Assembly (NCBI GenBank): GCA_029979265.1
Contig: JAPOHW010000004.1
Coordinates: 1 to 64,000 of the forward strand
Direction: 5' to 3'
Source of the DNA: Actinomycetota bacterium
GTDB lineage: Bacteria > Actinomycetota > Acidimicrobiia > Acidimicrobiales > Aldehydirespiratoraceae
Length of the DNA: 64,000 bases
The notes beneath the pieces were generated by a model that did not search any database, was not told the origin of the DNA, and saw only the letters and a list, made by a program, of their open reading frames with translations. Shown here in pieces: positions 42,969-52,004 of this stretch. Positions within the stretch are counted from its first letter, which is position 1. Each line of letters begins with the position of its first letter. The translations under genes and the position numbers were made by a program.

Positions 42969-44963
42969 ATGAAGTTTCGGCCCTCACTTCCACGAATCGT
43001 TGCCCTGAGCCTCGTTGCGTTCGGGCTCGTCGTCACTGCTGCCGGTCCCGCCAGCGCCGACCACGACACGACGTACATCACCTTCGAAGGTGGTGGCTTC
43101 GGTCATGGTGTCGGCATGAGCCAATTCGGTGCCCTGGGACGCGCCGAAGCCGGCTATTCGGCCGAGGACATCCTGGCCTTCTACTTCGACGGCACGGCGG
43201 TCGAGGACCGTGGCGCCGAACTCGACGAGTTCCTCGGCGAGGGTATCCGCGTGCGTCTCAGCCCCGCCTATCAGTCCCTCGATCGTCCCGACGGCGTCAC
43301 CGTCACGGCGAGAGACGGTGCGCTCCTGACGGTTCGGTTCGACGACGAGAACGTGCACACCGCGAACTCCATCTACCTCGAGCAGGCGGGCCAGATCGGC
43401 GGGTCGTCCAATGGCGTCACCGATGGCGACGACGAGTGGTACTGGATCGTCAAACTCGACGGCTCGGACGAGGACGTCTGCGTGGGATGTATCGCACGCA
43501 GCGCCACGATCGAGCGGCCCGAGGGTGCCATCATCGACATCGTCGACGACGTCGGGTCCCAGGGCGCACACGATGCGGGTGACCTCACGTTGGTCGGCCG
43601 TGATACGGCGGGCGGATCGACACCCGACTCGGTCTTCGTTGTCTTGCAGTTGCCCCTGGAGGACTACCTCCAAGGGATCGACGAGGTCCCACCCGACTGG
43701 CCCGACGAAGCGCTCCGAGCCCAGGCGATCGCCGCCCGCAGCTACGCCGTTGCCCAGGCGATCTCTCGCCGAAACGGACTGACGCTCGATGATCCGGCAT
43801 ACGACGGTTGGACCTTCGACGTGTTCGACAGCGTCCAAGATCAGGTCTACGACGGCTACGAGGACCGCAACGGCAACGCCATCGAGTACGAGTCGCGCCT
43901 CGCTGCGACCTTGGCGACTGCGGGTCAGGTGGTCGTCTACGACGACGCCATCGTCCGCACCTTCTACAGTTCGTCGAACGGTGGCTACACAGCAGCATCG
44001 GAGGATTCGTTCGACAATCCCGAACCCTTCCACATCGCCAAACCCGATCCGTTCGATGCAGCCCTCGACGACGACGGCAACCCACAGAACCCGTTTCCGT
44101 TCCGACAATTCTCCTACACGCGTGAAGCCCTGAGTCGCTGGTTCGCCCGCGACAACTTCAGTGTCGGAATCGTGCAATCCATCACCTTCAACGATCCGGT
44201 GCCGTCAGGTCGCGTCAACGACATCACAGTGACCATTGTCGGGTCGGACTATCCGAGTGGTCGTGTCGTGAGCGGAAGCAGAGTCCGATGGGCGATCGTG
44301 AACGGCTGTCAGGAAGACGCTGCCGACCCCGGTATCGACTTCGACTGTGAGGACTATCCGCGATCGAGCCACCTTCGTCTCGCACCACCACCGATCGAGC
44401 CGTTCGACGATGTGCCGCTCGACCATTGGGCAGCCGACGGCATCTACTGGTCGGCGACCGAGGGAATCACGGCCGCTGTCGACGACAACTTCTTTGCCCC
44501 TGCCCGCCAGATGGACCGGGCAGAGGTGGCGACGTTCATCTGGGGGTTCTGGGACGCACCGCAACCAACACAACCCCTCGAGTTCAGTGATGTGGATCCC
44601 GAAGCCGAGTACGCCACCGCAATTTCGTGGATGGCGAGCAAGAAGATCACGCTCGGGGTCAACGAAACCGACTTTGCGCCAGACCGAATCGTCACCCGAT
44701 GGGAATGGGCCAAGTTCCTCTGGCGCCTCGCCGGCAAACCACAAGCCCCGATCGACGAACGATTTCCCGACATTGCGCCGTGGGATGCTGCCGCCGTGCA
44801 CTGGATGCTGAACCACGGCATCACCAAGGGCACCACGGCGACGACGTTCTCCCCGGACAATCCGGTGACCCGAGCCGAGGCAGCAACCTTCCTGTACCGA
44901 CTCGCTGCCAAGCCCGAGGCATTCGCGCCCGGTAGTTCCCTGCCGTCCACGATGAGACGGTGA
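42969..44963 (+). CDS. Secreted SpoIID/LytB-domain protein with three C-terminal SLH repeats
   Basis: The 664-residue protein has a signal peptide (1-31, ending ASA-DHD), a SpoIID-like domain (about 35-470) with GGGFGHGVGMSQFGALGRAE, LPLEDYLQGIDEVPPDWP, EALRAQAIAARSYA and TFYSSSNGGYTAASED, and three SLH modules (about 475-650). SpoIID proteins are lytic transglycosylases acting on glycan strands; here the domain order places GHGVGMSQ at the N-terminus, a rearrangement common in non-sporulating actinobacteria. GGAG lies 5 bases before ATG 42969. It is divergent from the SLH protease, and both should bind the same wall polymer. Confidence 0.9.
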   Translation: MKFRPSLPRIVALSLVAFGLVVTAAGPASADHDTTYITFEGGGFGHGVGMSQFGALGRAEAGYSAEDILAFYFDGTAVEDRGAELDEFLGEGIRVRLSPAYQSLDRPDGVTVTARDGALLTVRFDDENVHTANSIYLEQAGQIGGSSNGVTDGDDEWYWIVKLDGSDEDVCVGCIARSATIERPEGAIIDIVDDVGSQGAHDAGDLTLVGRDTAGGSTPDSVFVVLQLPLEDYLQGIDEVPPDWPDEALRAQAIAARSYAVAQAISRRNGLTLDDPAYDGWTFDVFDSVQDQVYDGYEDRNGNAIEYESRLAATLATAGQVVVYDDAIVRTFYSSSNGGYTAASEDSFDNPEPFHIAKPDPFDAALDDDGNPQNPFPFRQFSYTREALSRWFARDNFSVGIVQSITFNDPVPSGRVNDITVTIVGSDYPSGRVVSGSRVRWAIVNGCQEDAADPGIDFDCEDYPRSSHLRLAPPPIEPFDDVPLDHWAADGIYWSATEGITAAVDDNFFAPARQMDRAEVATFIWGFWDAPQPTQPLEFSDVDPEAEYATAISWMASKKITLGVNETDFAPDRIVTRWEWAKFLWRLAGKPQAPIDERFPDIAPWDAAAVHWMLNHGITKGTTATTFSPDNPVTRAEAATFLYRLAAKPEAFAPGSSLPSTMRR

Positions 44964-45003
44964 CGGTTGCGCTGATCCGGTCGACGACCCCTGCGGTGAG
45001 CAA

Positions 45004-45846
45004 TCAGCCCAACTCGGTGAGCAACTCCGACAGCGCAGCTTCGTAGGGCCGCAGCGCTGTGCCACCCACCGCCCGCCACGCCACGTTGTCGAGGACGGAG
45101 TTGGCAGGGCGCAACGCAGGCCGAGGTGGCTCGAGATCGGCCGTGGCGATCGGTTCGACACGGCCTGGGTCCGCCCCGGTCTGGCGGGCGATCTCCTGCA
45201 CGAAGTCGAACCAGGTCACAGCTCCGGCGTTGGTCACGTGAAACAAACCGGGAAGACGTTCCAGGGCCAGATCAGCGATGGCCACTGCCAGATCCCGGGT
45301 GAACGTCGGCGACCCTCGTTGATCGTCGACGAACCGCACAGGGCCGGGACCCTTCAGCAGGCGCAGAGCGGTACGAACGACATTCGGGCCCTGCGCACCG
45401 GCCAGCCACGCCGTCCGAACGATCGTGCTGTGCTCCCCGGCGAGTTCTTCACCTCGAAGCTTGGAGCGTCCGTAGGCTGAAGTGGGATTTGGGCGGTCAT
45501 TCTCGGTGTAGGGCCCGTCTTTTCGGCCGTCGAAGACGTAGTCGGTCGACAGGGTGACGAAATGAGCACCGATCTCACCGGCAACAGTGGCCAACGCACC
45601 GACAGCCGACCCGTTCACCGTCGAGGCCGCTGCCTCACGGCTCTCGCAGCCGTCGACATCGGTGTCAGCAGCCGTATTGACAATGATGGATGGTCCAATC
45701 GACGCGACCACGGCGGCGATGTCACCGGGCACCGACAGGTCGAGTTCGTGTCGACTGGTGGCGACCACCGTCACGCCGCGCCCTTCGAACTCCGACACCA
45801 GATCGGTGGCGAGCATCCCGCCTCGCCCGGTGACAAGGATCGTCAT
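45004..45846 (-). CDS. rmlD: dTDP-4-dehydrorhamnose reductase
   Basis: The 280-residue SDR catalyses the last step of dTDP-L-rhamnose synthesis. It has ILVTGRGGMLATDLV, VVNTAADTDVDGCE, LSTDYVFDGRKDGPYTE, the Y-x3-K in SAYGRSKLRGE and GSPTFTRDLA. ATG 45846 overlaps the rmlB stop (ATGA). It is the last gene of rmlA-C-B-D and is convergent with the SpoIID-like gene. Confidence 0.95.
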   Translation of the reverse strand: MTILVTGRGGMLATDLVSEFEGRGVTVVATSRHELDLSVPGDIAAVVASIGPSIIVNTAADTDVDGCESREAAASTVNGSAVGALATVAGEIGAHFVTLSTDYVFDGRKDGPYTENDRPNPTSAYGRSKLRGEELAGEHSTIVRTAWLAGAQGPNVVRTALRLLKGPGPVRFVDDQRGSPTFTRDLAVAIADLALERLPGLFHVTNAGAVTWFDFVQEIARQTGADPGRVEPIATADLEPPRPALRPANSVLDNVAWRAVGGTALRPYEAALSELLTELG

Positions 45847-46802
45847 GAATCCGCCTTGATCGGCTCCCACCATGCGGCGTTGTCGCGATACCACCCCACC
45901 GTCTTGTCGAGTGCGTCGTCGAAATCCGAGGGCCCGGTCCACCCGAGTGATCGGAGCTTCGACGTGTCGACCGAGTACCGCCGATCGTGGCCGAGTCGGT
46001 CCTCGACCACTTCGATGGCCGAAAGGTCTCGCCCGGTGTGCTCGAGCAGACGAGCGGTGATCTGACGATTCGTGAACTCGTAGCCGGCCCCGACGTTGTA
46101 GATCTCGCCCGCGTCTCCGGTTCGCGCCACGAGATCGATAGCCGCACAGTTGTCGGCAACGGGGCACCAGTCGCGCACGTTTTCGCCGTCGCCGTAGAGC
46201 GGCACCGTCCGGCCGGCAAGGAGGTTCGTGGTGAACAGGGGAATGAGCTTCTCAGGATGCTGGTACGGCCCGAAATTGTTCGTCGAGCGGGTGATCACCA
46301 CCGGCAACCCGTAGGTCGAGTGGTAGCTGAGCGCGATGAGGTCGCTCCCCGCCTTCGAGGCGCTGTACGGCGACCGTGGGGCGAGCGGATCGGTCTCGAC
46401 CGACGAGCCCGTCTCGACCGAGCCGTAGACCTCGTCGGTGCTGATGTGAACGAACCGTTCGACCTCGACGTGCTGGGCAACATCACACATCACATTGGTC
46501 CCACCGCAGTTGGTGGCGACGAAAGCGTCGGGCCCAACGATTGACCGGTCGACGTGTGATTCTGCCGCAAAGTGAACGACGCGCTGACAGCCCCTCATGG
46601 CCGTTTGGACGGCGTTGCGATCGGTGATGTCGCCGCAGACGAAGGTGACCCGTGGGTCGACGAGGAGATCGGACATCGTGCTGCGATGACCGGCGTAGGT
46701 CAAGGCGTCGAGGATGACGATCTCGTCATCGGACGTGGCGATCATGTGGCGCACATAGTTGGATCCGATGAACCCGGCGCCACCGGTGACGAGAACACGC
46801 AT
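45843..46802 (-). CDS. rmlB: dTDP-glucose 4,6-dehydratase
   Basis: The 319-residue SDR shows RVLVTGGAGFIGSNYVRHM, HFAAESHVDRSI, the catalytic STDEVYGS and SPYSASKAGSDLI, and RSTNNFGPYQHPEKLIPLF. ATG 46802 is chosen over a longer frame lying in rmlC. The substrate-site stretch that usually reads RDWLYV is RDWCPV here, an oddity of unknown effect. It is one base from rmlC and overlaps rmlD. Confidence 0.95.
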   Translation of the reverse strand: MRVLVTGGAGFIGSNYVRHMIATSDDEIVILDALTYAGHRSTMSDLLVDPRVTFVCGDITDRNAVQTAMRGCQRVVHFAAESHVDRSIVGPDAFVATNCGGTNVMCDVAQHVEVERFVHISTDEVYGSVETGSSVETDPLAPRSPYSASKAGSDLIALSYHSTYGLPVVITRSTNNFGPYQHPEKLIPLFTTNLLAGRTVPLYGDGENVRDWCPVADNCAAIDLVARTGDAGEIYNVGAGYEFTNRQITARLLEHTGRDLSAIEVVEDRLGHDRRYSVDTSKLRSLGWTGPSDFDDALDKTVGWYRDNAAWWEPIKADS

Positions 46803-46803
46803 G

Positions 46804-47373
46804 TCAGCTGGCCCCACCGGGGTGACGGGGCCGGATCGAGACGGGCAGGTCGACACGCCTCGGATTGGCCTGGTCTCGACCGGAGAGCACCGGGTCGTTC
46901 ACTCCCCAATCGACATCGATTTCAGGATCGTTCCACGCGACCCCGAGCTCGTCGTCGGGGTTGTAGTACCTGTCGACGAGATACGACACCGTTGCATCGG
47001 TCAACGCAGCAAAGCCGTGACCGACCCCACGGGGGATGTAGATGCCGTCATGGCAGTGCGAGCCATCGGGCTGTGCGCCCAGATCGGTGGTCCAGCTGCG
47101 ACCCTCGGTCGGACTTCCGTCCCGCAAGTCGAAGAGTACGACACGAACTGTGCCGGTGGGCACGTACCAGTAGTCGGCCTGATGCAGGTGAAAATGCAGG
47201 CCGACGATCGTTCCGGCGATCCGGTCGCCGCGGTTTGCCTGAACCATCGGCGCCGCATCGGGCAACCACTCCTCTCGGTAGGTCTCGACGAAGAGCCCTC
47301 GCGCATCGCGATGCACGACCGGCTCGACCCGAAAGGCATCGGTGATCTGAGGAATCGGTCGGACCGTGGCCAT
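46804..47373 (-). CDS. rmlC: dTDP-4-dehydrorhamnose 3,5-epimerase
   Basis: The 189-residue cupin has FVETYREEWL, QANRGDRIAGTIVGLHFHLHQADYWY (shortened here: key segments GLHFH and ADYWY), YIPRGVGHGFAAL and the C-terminal NDPEIDVDW. The first catalytic His lies in GLHFH. It differs from classical RmlC in QANRG instead of NxSxS, so it belongs to a divergent branch, but the operon context fixes the role. The ATG overlaps the rmlA stop by one base. Confidence 0.92.
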   Translation of the reverse strand: MATVRPIPQITDAFRVEPVVHRDARGLFVETYREEWLPDAAPMVQANRGDRIAGTIVGLHFHLHQADYWYVPTGTVRVVLFDLRDGSPTEGRSWTTDLGAQPDGSHCHDGIYIPRGVGHGFAALTDATVSYLVDRYYNPDDELGVAWNDPEIDVDWGVNDPVLSGRDQANPRRVDLPVSIRPRHPGGAS

Positions 47374-48485
47374 TACTCGACCTCCACGTGGCAGTTGTCG
47401 CCGATCATGACGCGAACGGCACGGGATCGAGCGTTGCCCCGCCGAATGATGGTGTCGCGCCCGATGAGTGAGTCGGTGAGCCGAGGGATGTCGGAGACGA
47501 CTGCTCCGGGAAGCACAACGGTGTTGTCGACTTCACTGCGCTCGATCCGGCAGTCTCGACCGATCGAGCTGTACGGACCGACGTGGGCATCCTCGACAAC
47601 GGTGTCTTGGCCGATGATCGCGGGACCACGAACCGTCGAATTCACGACCCGGGCCCCGGACTCGATCACGACGCGTCCGTCGACCACCGACGAAGCGTCG
47701 ACTGCGCCCTCGACTCGACGCTCGATGGTGTCGAGCACCAGCCGATTGCACTCGAGCAGCGGATCCTTTTTCCCGGTGTCGATCCACCAACCGCTGAGGA
47801 TCTCGTGGTGAACGACCCGACCACTGTTGAGCAGCGCCTGGATGGCGTCGGTGATCTCGAGTTCCCCTCGCTCAGACGGTTGGAGGTTCTCGATCGCCTC
47901 GTGAATCGACGCGTCGAAGAGATACACACCGACGAGCGCAAGGTCGGACGGGGGATCGTCAGGCTTTTCGACGAGTCCGATCACACGCCCTTCGGTGTCG
48001 ATGTCGGCGACGCCGAACGACGACGGATCGTTGACCTTGGCCAGGAGGATCTGGGCGGACGGTGCACCAACCAGCGTTTCGTCACCGTGTGGTGACGGCA
48101 CATGGCGTCGTGCAGCATCGAAGCGCTCGACGAACGAGGCGAGCCCCTGCTCGAGCATGTTGTCACCCAGGTACATCACGAACTCGTCGTCGAGGAGGTA
48201 CGGGCGAGCGACCAGCACGGCATGGGCGAGGCCGAGCGGCTCGGGCTGCTCGATCCACGTCACCGTCACGCCGAAGTCGCTGCCATCTCCCACGGCACTG
48301 CGGATCTCGTCGCCCGTTGCCGGTGAGATCACGATGCCGATGTCGGTGATCCCGGCGTCGGCCATGTCGCGGATGCCGTAGAAGAGAATCGGCTGGTTGG
48401 CGATCGGGACCAGCTGCTTGGCACTCGTGTGGGTGATCGGCCGCAATCGGGTCCCGGCGCCGCCGCTGAGAATCAGACCCTTCAT
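47373..48485 (-). CDS. rmlA: Glucose-1-phosphate thymidylyltransferase, long form with beta-helix tail
   Basis: The 370-residue enzyme starts KGLILSGGAGTRLRPITHTS and KQLVPIANQPILFYGIRDM, with the typical LGDNMLEQG and SGWWIDTGKKDPLLECNRL, then a left-handed beta-helix tail (about 250-370). It is the long RmlA2/StrD-like form rather than the 290-residue RmlA. It opens the rhamnose operon: TAGGTT ends 8 bases before ATG 48485. Confidence 0.92.
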   Translation of the reverse strand: MKGLILSGGAGTRLRPITHTSAKQLVPIANQPILFYGIRDMADAGITDIGIVISPATGDEIRSAVGDGSDFGVTVTWIEQPEPLGLAHAVLVARPYLLDDEFVMYLGDNMLEQGLASFVERFDAARRHVPSPHGDETLVGAPSAQILLAKVNDPSSFGVADIDTEGRVIGLVEKPDDPPSDLALVGVYLFDASIHEAIENLQPSERGELEITDAIQALLNSGRVVHHEILSGWWIDTGKKDPLLECNRLVLDTIERRVEGAVDASSVVDGRVVIESGARVVNSTVRGPAIIGQDTVVEDAHVGPYSSIGRDCRIERSEVDNTVVLPGAVVSDIPRLTDSLIGRDTIIRRGNARSRAVRVMIGDNCHVEVE

Positions 48486-48493
48486 GTCCTGGA

Positions 48494-48499
48494 AACCTA
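48494..48499 (-). promoter_or_regulatory. Putative leaderless -10 element of the rml operon
   Basis: Minus-strand TAGGTT ends 8 bases before ATG 48485 and overlaps the stop codon of the flippase gene upstream. Confidence 0.45.
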
Positions 48500-49804
48500 C
48501 ACCGACGGCGACATACGCCCGGCTGCGCGATGGCGCCCGAACTCGAACCGCAGCAGAGTTGCGTGGGTCGACGCACCGACGACCACCGCCGCCAGCAAGC
48601 CGATCTCGACTTGGAGAAATGGCGCATCCGCGAACTGCAACGCAATGGGGAAGGTGATGACTGCGGCTACGAAACCCACGATGGCCAGACGGGTGTGGTC
48701 GAGTGCGACGAGGCCGAGCGACAGCGAGAGCAGGACCATCAATCCGCCGCCCGATGCGGCCAAAAGGGCGAGGTCGCGATGCCCGAGGGTGTGCTCGGCG
48801 AACAAGAATTCGACGAGCCACGGCCCCATGAATGCAATCACAACCGTCGAGACGCCGGCGACGACGAGCACTGCCCCGACCAGCCGCAGTTGGACCTCCC
48901 GGAATCCCTTCATGTCGCCGTCAGTGGCGCTCTTGGTCAGTGCGGGCAACAGCGACGCTTTCACCGCTTGGAAGAAGAAGAGCGGGATTCGCGAGATGAT
49001 CAGGCCGTTGAGAAACACGCCGGGGGCTTCTTCCCCGAGTTCGTCACCGATGATCGAAATGGCAACCGGGCCGACATTGAGCAGGAACGCCTCACAGATC
49101 GAGGTTGCGAGCAGAAGGCCCAGTGCCGGGGTGATCTCGCTCAGATGCGAATCGGGACCGGGGTGAACGAACGGGCGGATCCACCAGACGGCCGCAAGGG
49201 TTCCCAGCAGGAAGGCGGCCGCCATGGTCATTGCGTAGATGCCGACAATCTCGACACCGAGCGCCAGGAGAATGACGGCGATGAGCATGCGGCTGGCGCC
49301 CTCGGCGGCAAAGTAGCGGCCGTACTCGTTGAACTTGTGGCGGCCCGAGAGGATGCCGCGACAGAGTTCGGCGATGGCGAAGGCGGCGAGACCGAGCAGG
49401 AGCGCAACCAGCAGATCGACTCGGTTGTCGAGCATGCCGGCGAGGCCGAGCGGCCACGACACGAGCACCCCGATGAACACCACGGACAGGGCGATGACCC
49501 CGACCTTGGCAGCCTGACGGAGCACAGGAGCACTTCCTTCTCCTCGGGAGCCGCGGGCTGCCGTGGCCCGCGCCAACTCCTGTTCGAGCGGCTGAAAGAG
49601 GCCTGGTCCAAGGATGTACACGAGTGCCCAGAGCACGGCGAGACCGCCGTACGCCTGGTCACCCACCGCCCTGTGGGCGAGCACGAGAAAGCCGTACGTA
49701 CTCAGACCGTTGATCACGAGCCCGAGCACGATCGGAGTGGTTCCGACCGGCAGCGGGTTGCGGTCACGGAGCTGCGTGATCAGCTGACGGATGGTGGCTC
49801 CCAA
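48497..49804 (-). CDS. Polysaccharide flippase-like membrane protein (MATE/MVF superfamily, Wzx-like)
   Basis: The product (about 435 residues from TTG 49804) has 12-14 predicted membrane helices, starting near TTPIVLGLVINGLSTYGFLVL and including GRYFAAEGASRMLIAVILLALG and FLNGLIISRIPLFFFQAVKASLLPAL, which resembles lipid-linked oligosaccharide flippases. The start is uncertain: no ribosome binding site or -10 decides it, and the open frame extends to 50002 into the neighbouring gene. It likely translocates a lipid-linked glycan, complementing the ABC exporter. Confidence 0.78.
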   Translation of the reverse strand: MGATIRQLITQLRDRNPLPVGTTPIVLGLVINGLSTYGFLVLAHRAVGDQAYGGLAVLWALVYILGPGLFQPLEQELARATAARGSRGEGSAPVLRQAAKVGVIALSVVFIGVLVSWPLGLAGMLDNRVDLLVALLLGLAAFAIAELCRGILSGRHKFNEYGRYFAAEGASRMLIAVILLALGVEIVGIYAMTMAAAFLLGTLAAVWWIRPFVHPGPDSHLSEITPALGLLLATSICEAFLLNVGPVAISIIGDELGEEAPGVFLNGLIISRIPLFFFQAVKASLLPALTKSATDGDMKGFREVQLRLVGAVLVVAGVSTVVIAFMGPWLVEFLFAEHTLGHRDLALLAASGGGLMVLLSLSLGLVALDHTRLAIVGFVAAVITFPIALQFADAPFLQVEIGLLAAVVVGASTHATLLRFEFGRHRAAGRMSPSV

Positions 49805-49868
49805 GGGGTGCGACGGAGGACCGCCTGAGCGTATCGGTACCGGCCGAAGCGAGCGCGGTTGGCAGCAC

Positions 49869-51035
49869 TCAGCCCGGGCGGAGGGCCGGTATGCAGAGTC
49901 CGTCGAGGTCGACCACCTCGATGCGACTGCGGTTCTCCCATCTGACCTCGTTGGTCGGATCGATGGTGAGCTTGAATTCCCGGAACGCCATGTCGAGCGC
50001 ATCGAAGACCAGGAGCCGACCGATCATCGGCTCACCGATCCCGAGGACGAGTTTGAGTGCCTCGAGTGCCTGCAGGCTGCCGATGATGCCCGGGAGCACG
50101 CCGAGTACGCCAGCTTCGGCGCACGATGGCGCAAACTCCGGCGGCGGGGCTTCGGGGAGGAGATCTCGGTAGGTGGGGCCATGCCGGGGATCGAACACGC
50201 TGACCTGCCCCTCGAAACGAAAGATCGACCCGTGAACCACCGGAATGCCGGCCTTCACCGACGCATCGTTGAGGAGGTATCGAGCGGGAAAGTTGTCGGT
50301 CCCGTCGACGATCACGTCGTAGCCGTCGATGATGTCCATTACGTTGGCAGCGTCGAGTCGGACATCGTGAGTAATGACCGTCACATCGGGATTGCGCGCC
50401 TCGATCGCCGCTCGCGCAGAGTCGACCTTCCGCGCTCCAACCTGATCGAAGCGATGGATGATCTGCCGCTGCAGGTTCGATGCATCGACCTCGTCCATGT
50501 CGACGATCCCGATCGTGCCGACACCGGCCGCCGCGAGATAGAGGGCAACGGGCGAACCGAGGCCACCCGCACCGAGGACCAACACCCGAGCGTCGAGCAG
50601 CGCAAGTTGCCCCTGCTCCCCCACCTCAGGAAGCAAGAGGTGCCGTTGATACCGATGTCGTCCTGACGAGTCGAGTGTGCGGGGTCTACTCCACGGTTTG
50701 CCGGCATCTTTCCAGCCGTTGAAACCGCCATCCATCGACACGACCTCGGTGTACCCGAGGGCGGTGAGCGTCTGCGCAGCGAAGGCCGAACGGGCACCGC
50801 CGGCACACATCACGACGATGGGCGTGTCACGGTCGCCAATCCGATCCTCGATCGACGTTTCGAGCATGCCACGGGGAAGATGAACCGATCCGGGGATCGC
50901 GCCCTGCTCGTACTCGTCGGATTCGCGAACGTCGAGCAGCACATGACCTCGATCGAGGAGTGCGGCACCGCCTTCGACGTCGACTTCTCGTATCGACTGC
51001 TTCGCAGCGCGAAGGAGCTCGCGGAACGTGGCCAT
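49869..51035 (-). CDS. Rhodanese-ThiF fusion (MoeB/MoeZ-like sulfur-carrier adenylyltransferase), rhodanese first
   Basis: The 388-residue protein has an N-terminal rhodanese domain (about 15-115; DVRESDEYEQGAIPGS, active-site loop CAGGARS with Cys77) and a C-terminal E1-like domain (about 125-375; LVLGAGGLGSPVALYLAAAG, DASNLQRQI, DGTDNFPARYLLND). MoeZ normally has these domains in the opposite order. The zinc CxxC seen in MoeB/ThiF (CYRC) reads TYRD here, while the C-terminal catalytic-region Cys in PSCAEAGVLG remains. The expected role is activating a ubiquitin-like sulfur carrier and sulfurating it. It lies 4 bases after the sirtuin gene. Confidence 0.88.
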   Translation of the reverse strand: MATFRELLRAAKQSIREVDVEGGAALLDRGHVLLDVRESDEYEQGAIPGSVHLPRGMLETSIEDRIGDRDTPIVVMCAGGARSAFAAQTLTALGYTEVVSMDGGFNGWKDAGKPWSRPRTLDSSGRHRYQRHLLLPEVGEQGQLALLDARVLVLGAGGLGSPVALYLAAAGVGTIGIVDMDEVDASNLQRQIIHRFDQVGARKVDSARAAIEARNPDVTVITHDVRLDAANVMDIIDGYDVIVDGTDNFPARYLLNDASVKAGIPVVHGSIFRFEGQVSVFDPRHGPTYRDLLPEAPPPEFAPSCAEAGVLGVLPGIIGSLQALEALKLVLGIGEPMIGRLLVFDALDMAFREFKLTIDPTNEVRWENRSRIEVVDLDGLCIPALRPG

Positions 51036-51039
51036 GGGT

Positions 51040-51831
51040 TCAGGCTAGGGCGGCGCGCACGATCCTGGGTAGGGCGGTGCTGATACCGGCATTGACCACG
51101 ACATCGGCGAGCGAGTCCAGTGCGGTCTCCTCGCCGTTGAGAATCACGACTCTTGCGCCGGCCTGCTTGGCGATCGGTACCGTCTCGTTGATCGGGTACA
51201 CGGCAAGGGTCGTGCCGACGGCAAGGAACAGGTCGCATTCGAGCGCCGCTGTCTGGGCCCGGTGCAGATCAGCAGCATCGATCGACTGCCCGAAACTCAC
51301 GGTGGCCGACTTCAACAGGCCACCGCACCTCTCACACGCAGGATCAGGATCGCCCAATCGAACCCGGTCGAGCACTCCCTCGATGTCGTCACGCCACTCA
51401 CACTCGAGACACATCGCCTTGCGAGTCGTGCCGTGGATCTCGACGACTCGGCCCGGTGATGATCCGGCTCGCTGATGCAACTCGTCGACGTTTTGGGTGA
51501 TGAGGGTGTGCAACTTTTCGCGCCGTTCGAGTTCGACCAGCGCTCGATGGCCAGCGTTGGGTTCGACATCGGCCCAAAGCTCGCCGGCCGCACGGCGCTG
51601 CCAATTCGCCTTTCGGACCTCGGGATCACTGACGTAGTGCTGGATGTTCGATGCTCGCTCGGCAGCTGGGTCTCGGGTCCACAATCCCTGGGGGCCGCGA
51701 AAGTCCGGAATCCCCGAATCGGTCGAAATCCCCGCACCGGTGAGCACCGAGATTCGCTCGGCGTCGTCGATCAACCGGGTGGCTTCCGCAATGGCTGCCT
51801 CGGTTTCATCATGCGCGGTCGATTCGCCCAT
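51040..51831 (-). CDS. NAD-dependent protein deacylase, Sir2 family
   Basis: The 263-residue sirtuin has LTGAGISTDSGIPDFRGPQGLW, TQNVDELHQRAG, the catalytic His in VVEIHGT, zinc cysteines in CLEC and CERC, and VGTTLAVYPIN. It removes acyl groups from protein lysines using NAD. ATG 51831 is preferred over the longer frame because TACTCT ends 6 bases upstream. It is followed by the rhodanese-ThiF gene, so the two share a transcript. Confidence 0.93.
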   Translation of the reverse strand: MGESTAHDETEAAIAEATRLIDDAERISVLTGAGISTDSGIPDFRGPQGLWTRDPAAERASNIQHYVSDPEVRKANWQRRAAGELWADVEPNAGHRALVELERREKLHTLITQNVDELHQRAGSSPGRVVEIHGTTRKAMCLECEWRDDIEGVLDRVRLGDPDPACERCGGLLKSATVSFGQSIDAADLHRAQTAALECDLFLAVGTTLAVYPINETVPIAKQAGARVVILNGEETALDSLADVVVNAGISTALPRIVRAALA

Positions 51832-51837
51832 GGACGA

Positions 51838-51843
51838 AGAGTA
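51838..51843 (-). promoter_or_regulatory. Putative leaderless -10 element of the sirtuin operon
   Basis: Minus-strand TACTCT ends 6 bases before ATG 51831. Confidence 0.45.
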
Positions 51844-51925
51844 TCCAGCCACAGGGGCGTCCATGGCCGAAGGCGGTGCGAGGCGATCGATCCACCTCGG
51901 TCGCCGGCACCAACTCGACCGGCAT

Positions 51926-51966
51926 TGTGGTGACACAGAAAAGCATGATATATACTGAAACATATC
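51926..51966 (+). promoter_or_regulatory. AT-rich promoter region with an inverted repeat
   Basis: TTGTGG (51926-51931) and TATATA (51949-51954) are spaced by 17 bases, and TATACT overlaps the second. GATAT (51947-51951) and ATATC (51962-51966) form an inverted repeat with a 10-base spacer over the expected start of transcription, a possible operator. It is the most AT-rich patch in the window. Confidence 0.4.
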
Positions 51967-52004
51967 TCACTTCCCCGATTCTGCAGACTCCACGAAGGGG
52001 AACG

